Assembly (NCBI GenBank): GCA_027295365.1
Contig: JAPULD010000248.1
Coordinates: forward strand, 1 to 6,636
Direction of reading: 5' to 3'
Origin: Planctomycetota bacterium
GTDB lineage: Bacteria; Planctomycetota; Phycisphaerae; Phycisphaerales; SM1A02
Length of the DNA: 6,636 bases
Part shown: piece by piece, positions 1 through 5,545 of the stretch
How positions within the stretch are numbered: the stretch's first letter is position 1
Layout: every line of letters begins with the position of its first letter
Position numbers and translations under genes: made by a program
The notes under the pieces: model-generated
Told to the model about the DNA's origin: nothing
What the model saw: only the letters and a program-made list of their open reading frames with translations
Databases searched by the model: none

Positions 1-1038
1 ATGATGCCGGGCATCGACGGTTTTGAAACCTGCCGTCTCTTGAAGGAGGACGAGGCGACCCGTGATTCGAGCGTCATCTTCATGTCGGCGCTGGATGATA
101 CGGAGCACAAGGTCAGGGGCCTCGATCTCGGCGCCGTGGACTACATCACCAAGCCCTTCCAGTCTGAAGAGGTCATCGCCCGCGTCAATACGCACCTTCG
201 GATTCGCAGTCTCGAGCAGGCTCTGGCCCAACGCAATCGCGTGCTGGAGAGTGCCAACGAGAAGATGAGGCGGGATCTCGAAGCAGCGGCCAAACTCCAA
301 CAATCCCTCTTGCCGACCACCCTGAACGACAGCGGTGCGTTTCATTTCGCATGGCGGTTTCATCCTTGTGATGAACTGGGTGGCGACCTGCTCAACGTCG
401 TTCGGGTTGATGATCGAAACATGGTGATCTACGTGGCCGACGTGAGCGGGCATGGCGTCGCTTCGTCGCTGTTGTCCGTGGCGATGCATCGCAGTCTCTC
501 GCTTCGCGCCGGGCAACCTTCACTCATCGCCACGCCAAACACTGATGCGTCAGGCTATACCATGACCCCGCCGGCGGAGGTGTTGCAGCAACTCAATGAG
601 ATGTTTCCCATGCGTAGCAATGGTGGGCATTTCATCACGGCCATGTATGGCGTCCTGGACTTGTCATCAGGACTCTTGAATTATTCGATGGCCGGTCATC
701 CCGGGCCGCTGCTGATCCGTCGTGGTGAATCGCCAATGATGTTCGATCATCCATCCTTCCCGATCGGCGTGGTGGACGATGGTGACTATCAGACCATTCA
801 GTTTCAGTTCAAACCGGGGGATCGCCTGACCCTGTTCTCCGACGGGTTGATCGAAGCCATGAACATGGAGAATGATCTGTTTGGCTCCGACCGACTCGGT
901 GTGGCGTTCGACCACGACCCGAACACGGGGCTTGAGAGCATGATCGACCAGGCGATCCAGGAAATATCGACGTGGCAAGCTGGGCGATCCTTCGACGATG
1001 ATCTTTCCGTGTTGGCGGTTGAAATGACCGGGGCCTGA
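1..1038 (+). CDS. Response regulator with SpoIIE/RsbU-type PP2C phosphatase output domain (5'-truncated)
   Basis: This is the C-terminal 345 residues of a two-domain signalling protein. The first codons read MMPGIDGFE, which in receiver (REC) domains directly follows the phosphorylated Asp. The true start therefore lies outside the window, and the ATG at position 1 is an internal Met. The remaining receiver signatures are the Ser of the IFMSA strand (S29) and Lys of DYITKPF (K51). Residues about 66-107 look like a coiled-coil linker ending in LQQSLLP, typical of RsbU-like proteins. The SpoIIE/PP2C-like domain spans about 115-343, with metal-binding acidic positions in ELGGD (D129), VADVSGHG (D147), LFSDGLIEA (D281) and the terminal FDDDLSV (D332-D334). 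By family knowledge, receiver phosphorylation gates dephosphorylation of a phosphoserine/threonine protein, often an anti-sigma-factor antagonist. No such partner gene is visible, so the substrate is unknown. The canonical GGDxxD reads GGDLLN, a variant I believe is common in REC-PP2C proteins. The protein is cytoplasmic and ends at a TGA. Confidence 0.92.
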   Translation: MMPGIDGFETCRLLKEDEATRDSSVIFMSALDDTEHKVRGLDLGAVDYITKPFQSEEVIARVNTHLRIRSLEQALAQRNRVLESANEKMRRDLEAAAKLQQSLLPTTLNDSGAFHFAWRFHPCDELGGDLLNVVRVDDRNMVIYVADVSGHGVASSLLSVAMHRSLSLRAGQPSLIATPNTDASGYTMTPPAEVLQQLNEMFPMRSNGGHFITAMYGVLDLSSGLLNYSMAGHPGPLLIRRGESPMMFDHPSFPIGVVDDGDYQTIQFQFKPGDRLTLFSDGLIEAMNMENDLFGSDRLGVAFDHDPNTGLESMIDQAIQEISTWQAGRSFDDDLSVLAVEMTGA

Positions 1039-1169
1039 CGGTTCTCATCTCCTCAATAGCTTATTTTGTCGAATTTGATCGCATCGCGGACTCGACTGCG
1101 CTGTTATGCTGGTGTTTGTCATTGCATTTCTCAGGCGAGCCAGGGTGCTCCTTATTCAGTCCTTACGCC

Positions 1170-1199
1170 CACAGGGTAAAAAAGAATTCACTTTCTGTG
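1170..1199 (+). other. Possible hairpin in the leader of the choice-of-anchor-B gene
   Basis: CACAG at 1170-1174 pairs with CTGTG at 1195-1199, and AAAG at 1181-1184 pairs with CTTT at 1191-1194 around a 6-nt loop. A 6-nt bulge (1175-1180) lies on the left arm. The structure ends 4 nt before the Shine-Dalgarno GGAG. It is weak and AT-rich. It matches no riboswitch family I can name and may be chance. The rest of the 1039-1213 gap shows no convincing promoter or terminator. Confidence 0.2.
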
Positions 1200-1203
1200 A
1201 TCT

Positions 1204-1207
1204 GGAG
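1204..1207 (+). promoter_or_regulatory. Ribosome binding site deciding the start at 1214
   Basis: GGAG lies 6 nt before ATG 1214, and the protein from that ATG begins with a clean signal peptide. The in-frame ATG at 1106 has no Shine-Dalgarno sequence and would add 36 residues in front of the signal peptide, so 1214 is preferred. Confidence 0.75.
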
Positions 1208-1213
1208 TCTTTG

Positions 1214-3580
1214 ATGACGATTTTTCGGAAAACAATCGTGTTGAGTGGCTTGTTTCTCATGGTCTCAGGAAGCTTTCTGCTCGCCCATCCGGATGATCCA
1301 AAGGGGCTGGTCAAGCGCATTCCTTATGTCGGGCCGGGCTATCGAAGTGCCGATCCGAAACTGGACGCGGAGTACCAGAATGTGACGGCCGGGGCTCCGT
1401 CAGACTTTCCTTCAAGCGGGATTCGACTGATGGCCTGGTTGCCCGTGGGCGAATTTGGTGAATCATCAGCCGCCAACGATTGCTGGGGCTACGTCTCTCC
1501 GAGTGGCCGGGAATATGCCATCCTCGGATTGAGATCGGGCACCGGGTTTGCCGACATCACCCAGCCCGGCAATCCGATCGTACTTGGAATGATTGGCGGA
1601 TCCCCAAGCAGTTGGCGGGATATCAAGGTCTTTGGGCAGTACGCCTATTCAGTGACGGAGGGCTTCGGAGGCGGCATCCAGGTCATCGACCTCACCCAGA
1701 TCGACAGCGGGTTGGTGACGCTATCCAACGAGGTGTTCGAAGACATCGACGATCCATTTCTCGCGACCGGTTCTTCTCACAATATCGCCATCGACGAAGA
1801 TAGTGGATACCTCTATCGATGTGGTGGTGGCAGCAATGGTTTGCGTATTTATTCGTTGGCCGATCCGGCCAATCCGACCTATGTCGGTGCCTGGAGCGAT
1901 CGGTATATCCACGATGCGCAGATTGTCACGTACACCGATGGCCCGTACGCGGGCCGGCAGATTGCCTTCTGCTGCAGCGGTTTCAATGGAGGCTCGGTCG
2001 AGACGGGGCTGGATATCCTCGATGTCACCGACAAGGACAACATCATCAATCTGTCCCGCCTGATCTACACGGACGGCCGGTACTCGCATCAGGCGTGGCT
2101 CTCAGACGATCGCCGGTACTTGTATCTCAATGATGAGGGGGACGAAACCGGGTTGGGGATCCCCACCCAGACAATCGTGTTCGATGTCCAGGATATCGAA
2201 AACCCGTTTGAAGCCACGACGTTCACCAATGGTTCGGCCGCCATTGGCCATAATCTCTACGTCAAGGGCAATCTGATCTACGAAGCGAATTATCGCAGCG
2301 GTATGCGAGTGTTCGACGCCACCGATCCACTGTCCCCGTTCGAAGTTGCATACTTCGATACTTATCCTGATGATGATCGGGCCGCTTTCAATGGCATGTG
2401 GAGCGTTTTTCCGTTCTTTCCGAGCGGCACAGTCATTGCCAGTGATATCGAAAGGGGCCTGTTTGTCTTCCGGGGTGAGGATTGTAATGGCAATAACATC
2501 GTTGACGCCGATGAGATCGCGGCTGATCCGTCATTGGACTGCAATCTCAACAGTGTGCTTGACGAATGCGACATTGCCGAAGGGACCTCAAGCGATGGAA
2601 ACCAGGACGGTGTTCCCGATGAATGCACCGATTGCAACGCCAACGGGCAATCTGACATCATCGACCTGGCGCAAGGCCTTTCGGAAGATTGCAACGCCAA
2701 TGGCGTACCCGATGAATGCGATCCGGATTGCAACGCCAATGGAATCGTTGACGAATGTGAAATCAAATATTTCACCATTTCGACCGGCGAATTCTCACCG
2801 ATCGGGGATGGTGTCTCTTATACCCTGACCATCCCCGACTCACCGGCCATCACCGAGGGTGATGTGATGTTGACGTTCAGGGGCCGGGGTGACTTTGAAG
2901 GCGGCACCAAGTTCATCACGCTCATCATCAATGGGTTTGGCATTCATCAGTCATTCAAGACTGAAGGCGGCAACTGTTCGACCGAGCCGGACACGGACAG
3001 CACCATCCTGAGCAATGGCACCTTCCGATTCCTCCGTGACTTGGATCCCAACAAGGATCTGAACATCCAGTTTGTGGCAACCAGTTCCGTTGACGCGAGC
3101 GCGTGCGAGGGTGAGAGTTTCTACTCGATGGAGATGACCTATCAAGCCGACACGGGCCTGGACGAAAACGACAACGGTGTTCCCGACGAATGCGATCCGC
3201 CGATCTGCCAGGAACGTGAAGCGACGGTTTATGTCGATCTGTTCGGAATGATCGTGGGAGGCCACTTCGACGGCTTGCCCTACTTCGGCATCCTGATGGG
3301 AACCCATGGAGACGACGTGATCGTCGGCACGGACGGGCGCGATGTCATCATCGGCCTCAAGGGTGACGATGTCATCTGCGGCCTGGGCGGCAATGACATC
3401 ATCAACGGCAATCACGGCGACGATTCCATCGACGGCGGAGACGGGTTCGACAACGTCCATGGAAATGGCGGGACCGATAGTTGCGTGAACGGCGAAAGAG
3501 TCGCCGGATGTGAAGATGGGTCGAATCAAGGTTCGAGACGTGTCCTTCGACGGAAGATTCGTGCAATGCGAGCACGATAA
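1214..3580 (+). CDS. Secreted choice-of-anchor-B (LVIVD-type) protein with DCN repeats and RTX nonapeptides
   Basis: This is a 788-residue exported modular protein. Residues 1-24 form a signal peptide (Arg5/Lys6, hydrophobic core, likely cleavage at LLA|HP). Residues about 60-420 match the choice-of-anchor-B family, a propeller-like LVIVD repeat domain: NDCWGY, SPSGREYAI, WRDIKVF, GGIQVIDL, SHNIAID, HDAQIV, SHQAWLSDD, GHNLYVKGNLIYEANY and SGMRVFDATDP are all recognisable. Residues 423-516 hold a short Cys-rich DCNxNGxPDEC array. Residues about 517-645 are a region I do not recognise, probably beta-rich, with two Cys. Residues 650-665 are another repeat ending in PPIC, 666-695 a linker, and 699-752 six RTX nonapeptides. 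A Cys cap (C-x8-C) and a basic tail (RRVLRRKIRAMRAR) complete it. The DCN and RTX modules should bind Ca2+ outside the cell. No LPXTG, PEP-CTERM or transmembrane anchor is seen. The ligand and role are unknown. The next gene is a modular paralogue. Confidence 0.9.
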   Translation: MTIFRKTIVLSGLFLMVSGSFLLAHPDDPKGLVKRIPYVGPGYRSADPKLDAEYQNVTAGAPSDFPSSGIRLMAWLPVGEFGESSAANDCWGYVSPSGREYAILGLRSGTGFADITQPGNPIVLGMIGGSPSSWRDIKVFGQYAYSVTEGFGGGIQVIDLTQIDSGLVTLSNEVFEDIDDPFLATGSSHNIAIDEDSGYLYRCGGGSNGLRIYSLADPANPTYVGAWSDRYIHDAQIVTYTDGPYAGRQIAFCCSGFNGGSVETGLDILDVTDKDNIINLSRLIYTDGRYSHQAWLSDDRRYLYLNDEGDETGLGIPTQTIVFDVQDIENPFEATTFTNGSAAIGHNLYVKGNLIYEANYRSGMRVFDATDPLSPFEVAYFDTYPDDDRAAFNGMWSVFPFFPSGTVIASDIERGLFVFRGEDCNGNNIVDADEIAADPSLDCNLNSVLDECDIAEGTSSDGNQDGVPDECTDCNANGQSDIIDLAQGLSEDCNANGVPDECDPDCNANGIVDECEIKYFTISTGEFSPIGDGVSYTLTIPDSPAITEGDVMLTFRGRGDFEGGTKFITLIINGFGIHQSFKTEGGNCSTEPDTDSTILSNGTFRFLRDLDPNKDLNIQFVATSSVDASACEGESFYSMEMTYQADTGLDENDNGVPDECDPPICQEREATVYVDLFGMIVGGHFDGLPYFGILMGTHGDDVIVGTDGRDVIIGLKGDDVICGLGGNDIINGNHGDDSIDGGDGFDNVHGNGGTDSCVNGERVAGCEDGSNQGSRRVLRRKIRAMRAR
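2480..2761 (+). repeat. Short DCNxNGxPDEC repeat array within the choice-of-anchor-B gene
   Basis: Six imperfect units start at 2480, 2537, 2594, 2630, 2687 and 2726. Three are the full 19 residues (57 bp) and three are shortened to 12-13. The core D-C-N-x-N-G-x-x-D-E-C-D places D1, N3, N5, D9 and D12 like an EF-hand or dockerin Ca2+ loop. The first unit (DCNGNNIVDADEIAADPSL) lacks the second Cys and the third (DGNQDGVPDEC) lacks the first, the same edge pattern as in the array of the next gene. Confidence 0.85.
3299..3514 (+). repeat. RTX nonapeptide block and Cys cap in the choice-of-anchor-B protein
   Basis: Six in-register nonapeptides of the G-x-D-x-h-x-G-x-x type run from 3308 to 3469 (GDDVIVGTD, GRDVIIGLK, GDDVICGLG, GNDIINGNH, GDDSIDGGD, GFDNVHGNG). 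A cap follows, reading GTDSC then NGE and GCE, with Cys spacing C-x8-C. By family knowledge such repeats form a Ca2+-dependent parallel beta-roll. No type I secretion genes are nearby, and the signal peptide implies Sec export instead. Confidence 0.88.
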
Positions 3581-3773
3581 CGCAGCGGACCTGTTGGCCT
3601 AGTAAGCGAATGCTTGTAAACTCCTGATATTATTTCAGTTAGATTCGTATTTATTCTCCAGAAAATATTTTCCTCTCCAAAGTATTGGGCTATCTTGGTG
3701 AATAGTTTGGGCGGCATGCTCTTCTTGGGCAGGGTGGCTCTGGAACTGGCATTACGCCGATAAGCAAACATTC

Positions 3774-3784
3774 CCCGATGCGGG
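3774..3784 (+). other. Small GC hairpin abutting the Shine-Dalgarno of the Asp-rich protein gene
   Basis: CCCG (3774-3777) pairs with CGGG (3781-3784) around ATG (3778-3780). It overlaps the start of the GGAGGAG ribosome site and hides the alternative upstream ATG in its loop. The stem has only four base pairs, so any regulatory effect is speculative. The remainder of 3581-3773 is partly AT-rich (about 3610-3690) and may hold the promoter, but I find no convincing -35/-10 pair. Confidence 0.2.
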
Positions 3785-3793
3785 AGGAGAAGG
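3783..3793 (+). promoter_or_regulatory. Strong ribosome binding site deciding the start at 3796
   Basis: GGAGGAGAAGG is a near-consensus Shine-Dalgarno region, with the GGAGG core 8-9 nt upstream of ATG 3796. The in-frame ATG at 3778 lies upstream of this site, so it cannot be served by it. It would also add the charged stretch MREEKD before the signal peptide. Position 3796 is therefore chosen. Confidence 0.85.
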
Positions 3794-3795
3794 AC

Positions 3796-5406
3796 ATGCA
3801 TTCATTGAATCTTGAAAACGGACTGCTCAAGATCGGCGCCGCGGCCCTTGGTCTGGCGATCGCAACGGTACCGGTCCAGGCCAATCCATCCGTAGCGCGA
3901 CTTGTGTTCAACGCCGCGATCGCGATGCAGGACACGGATGACTGCAACGACAATCAGATCCCCGATGCGGACGAGATCGCCGCCGATCCTTCACTTGATT
4001 GCAATCTCAACGGCGTACTCGATGAGTGCGAACTCACCGACGATACGTCATTCGATTGCAACGAGAACGGCGTTCTCGACGAATGCGACATCGAAGACGA
4101 AACGTCGGCCGATTGCGACGGGAACGGTGTTCCCGACGAGTGCGACATCGACGACATCTTGGTGTTTGACTGCAACCTGAATGGCGTACCCGACAAGTGC
4201 GACCTTGCGGACGGAACGTCTTTCGATTGCAACGGGAACCTCGTTCCCGATGAGTGCGACATCGAAGACGAAAGGTCGGACGATTGCAACGGAAACAGTA
4301 TTCCCGACGAGTGCGACCTTGTCGCAGAAACCTCGGCCGATTGCAACGAAAACGGCATTCCGGACGAATGCGATATCGAGGATGGAACGGAGAATGATTG
4401 CAACTTGAATGGCGTTCCCGACAATTGCGACCTCGCGGACGAAACGTCGGCCGATTGCAACCAGAACCGCATTCCCGACGAATGCGACATCGAGAATGAA
4501 ACGTCGGACGATTGCAACGAAAACGGTATTCCCGACGAATGCGACCTCAACGATCCTTCCTTTGCCGATTGCAACGAGAACGGCATAAACGATGAATGCG
4601 ATATCGCCGACGGGACCTCCGACGACGAGAACGGTGACGGTATCCCGGATGAATGCCAGCCTCCAATCTGTCTCGGGCGACTCGCCACCATCTACGTCGA
4701 TGACGCGGGAATGGTGGTGGGGGGTTGGCTAGATGGGACGCGTTTCCGCGGACTGCTCATGGGAACCATGGGCGATGACGTCATCGTCGGCGATGACTTT
4801 GACAATGAAATCATCGGCCTGGGAGGCGACGACATCATCTGCGGCCGAGGCGGCAATGATCATATCGCCGGCGGTCGAGGAAACGATTCCATCAAGGGCG
4901 AAGACGGCAACGATAAGATCAACGGCAATAAAGGCGACGACCTGATCAGTGGCGGCTGCGGCAACGACAAGCTGCATGGAAACCATGGCGACGACGTCCT
5001 CCTCGGATGCGATGGCAACGACATGCTCCATGGCAACGGTGGAAATGACTGGCTCGACGGTGGCGACGGCTGGGACAAGGTCTTCGGCAATGGCGGTTTC
5101 GATCGCTGTCGCAACGGCGAGTTCGTCAAGGGCTGCGAAATCGGCGCGCACGTCGGTCATCGCGGGAAGGGGAAAGGCCGCGGAAAAGGCAAGAACAAAC
5201 GCAAGGGAAAAGGCAAGAAGCGTCACTGGAATCACGATGGCGACCATGATGATGATCAAGACTGGGAAGTGGATATAGATTGTGATTGTGATCACGACGA
5301 TGACCACGACGATGACGATGATCACCACGATGACTGTGATCACCACGATGACTGCGATCACGATGATTGCGATGAAGACGATGATTGCGATGACGACGAT
5401 GATTGA
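3796..5406 (+). CDS. Secreted DCN-repeat/RTX protein with basic block and hyperacidic Asp/His/Cys tail
   Basis: This 536-residue exported repeat protein has no catalytic domain that I recognise. Residues 1-29 are a signal peptide (Lys12, Ala/Leu-rich core, cleavage likely at VQA|NP). Residues 49-287 hold twelve 19-aa repeats and one partial, with consensus DCNxNGIPDECDIxDETSx. Each resembles an EF-hand/dockerin-like Ca2+ loop with two Cys. Residues 293-322 are a linker 16/30 identical to one in the preceding gene. Residues 326-433 are twelve RTX nonapeptides, closed by a C-x8-C cap ending at 448. Residues about 455-477 are a Lys/Gly/Arg block (GKGKGRGKGKNKRKGKGKK). Residues 480-536 are a tail of 35 Asp, 9 His, 6 Cys and 2 Glu out of 57. 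The protein should act outside the cytoplasm and bind many divalent cations. Structural matrix, adhesion, metal buffering and mineral contact are all possible. It sits 215 bp after its paralogue, has its own strong ribosome site and ends before a strong terminator. Confidence 0.88.
   Translation: MHSLNLENGLLKIGAAALGLAIATVPVQANPSVARLVFNAAIAMQDTDDCNDNQIPDADEIAADPSLDCNLNGVLDECELTDDTSFDCNENGVLDECDIEDETSADCDGNGVPDECDIDDILVFDCNLNGVPDKCDLADGTSFDCNGNLVPDECDIEDERSDDCNGNSIPDECDLVAETSADCNENGIPDECDIEDGTENDCNLNGVPDNCDLADETSADCNQNRIPDECDIENETSDDCNENGIPDECDLNDPSFADCNENGINDECDIADGTSDDENGDGIPDECQPPICLGRLATIYVDDAGMVVGGWLDGTRFRGLLMGTMGDDVIVGDDFDNEIIGLGGDDIICGRGGNDHIAGGRGNDSIKGEDGNDKINGNKGDDLISGGCGNDKLHGNHGDDVLLGCDGNDMLHGNGGNDWLDGGDGWDKVFGNGGFDRCRNGEFVKGCEIGAHVGHRGKGKGRGKGKNKRKGKGKKRHWNHDGDHDDDQDWEVDIDCDCDHDDDHDDDDDHHDDCDHHDDCDHDDCDEDDDCDDDDD
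3940..4656 (+). repeat. 57-bp tandem repeat array encoding about 12.5 DCNxNGxPDECD units
   Basis: Units start every 57 bp from 3940 without an indel through the twelfth (ending 4623), followed by a partial thirteenth (4624-4656, DENGDGIPDEC). D1, C2, N3, N5 and D9 are nearly invariant, and C11 is present in all but the first unit. Unit 1 lacks C11 and unit 13 lacks C2, giving 24 Cys in total. The linker after the core is acidic and variable (IEDETSA, LADGTSF, IEDERSD and similar). Units are diverged at the DNA level but share stretches such as gattgcaac and cccgacgaatgcgac. From unit 4 onward the linker alternates strictly between Ile and Leu, implying a 114-bp higher-order unit. Confidence 0.93.
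4762..5139 (+). repeat. Twelve RTX nonapeptides plus Cys cap in the Asp-rich protein
   Basis: Twelve consecutive nonapeptides in perfect 27-bp register run from 4771 to 5094, beginning GDDVIVGDD and ending GWDKVFGNG. A cap follows (GFDRC, NGE, GCE) with spacing C-x8-C. This is exactly twice the number in the upstream paralogue. Gly-Asn-Asp and Gly-Asp-Asp turns dominate, as expected for Ca2+-binding beta-rolls. Cys also occurs inside the repeats (IICGRG, SGGCGND, LLGCDGND), which is uncommon in classical RTX toxins. Confidence 0.93.
5158..5226 (+). other. Coding segment for a Lys/Gly/Arg-rich basic block
   Basis: Twenty-three residues directly follow the RTX cap, starting HRGKGKGRGKGK and ending KGKGKKRH. 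They carry only positive charge. The upstream paralogue also ends in a basic stretch (RRVLRRKIRAMRAR) after its cap, so a basic C-terminal segment is a shared trait. Here it is followed by the hyperacidic tail. Confidence 0.85.
5233..5403 (+). repeat. Low-complexity GAY/CAY tract encoding the hyperacidic Asp/His/Cys tail
   Basis: Fifty-seven codons give 35 Asp, 9 His, 6 Cys and 2 Glu. Within it are short tandem units: DHHDDC (5320-5337) and DHHDDC (5338-5355) differ by one base in 18. They are followed by DHDDC (5356-5370), DEDDDC (5371-5388) and DDDDD (5389-5403). The mix of GAT/GAC and CAC/CAT argues against a pure trinucleotide expansion, although the 18-bp units look like recent duplication. 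Confidence 0.9.
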
Positions 5407-5442
5407 TGTCGATTGAAATCGTCGTCAAACAAGTACATAGAT

Positions 5443-5473
5443 ATCAGGCCCTCGAAGTCGAGGGCCTGATTTT
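5443..5473 (+). terminator. Rho-independent terminator after the Asp-rich protein gene
   Basis: The arms 5443-5455 and 5458-5470 are perfectly complementary (atcaggccctcga / tcgagggcctgat). This gives a 12-bp stem with an AAGT tetraloop, followed by TTTT at 5470-5473. It lies 36 bp after the stop codon of the plus-strand gene. It also faces the 3' end of the minus-strand cyclase gene, but no T-run follows the stem on that strand, so it is mainly a plus-strand terminator. The rest of the 5407-5545 gap holds nothing else I can support. Confidence 0.88.
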
Positions 5474-5545
5474 CATTGGGTTTCGCTCTGGATCGGAGTG
5501 ATCATCTCAGCCTGAGGAGTTATCACAGCAGAATGAGGCCGTTGA

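Noticed and set aside
1164..1200. Cyclic-di-GMP (GEMM) riboswitch, suggested by the string acgcccacagggtaaa
   Set aside because: The downstream GGGACGCAAAGCC-like element and second stem are absent; the similarity is limited to a few bases.
1106..1213. N-terminal extension of the choice-of-anchor-B protein from ATG 1106
   Set aside because: No Shine-Dalgarno sequence before 1106, and it would bury the signal peptide that starts cleanly at 1214.
2951..3529. Minus-strand open frame of 192 codons opposite the RTX region
   Set aside because: Antisense shadow of the RTX-coding sequence; no family motif and no evident ribosome site.
3756..3776. Sigma-54 promoter (TGGCAT before the Asp-rich protein gene)
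   Set aside because: The required GC element at the correct spacing is missing.
3940..4656. CRISPR-like regular spacing
   Set aside because: The 57-bp period is a continuous in-frame coding repeat with no alternation of identical repeats and unique spacers.
3954..4691. Long minus-strand open frame (245 codons) with periodic SHSSG..F.LQS repeats
   Set aside because: It is the antisense of the 57-bp repeat array. Its periodicity is inherited from the real plus-strand gene, which has a signal peptide, strong ribosome site and recognised RTX repeats.
4729..5361. Minus-strand frame beginning with an Ile/Val-rich, membrane-like stretch
   Set aside because: GAY/CAY codons read backwards give Ile/Val/Met, so the hydrophobic stretch is an antisense artefact of the Asp-rich tail.
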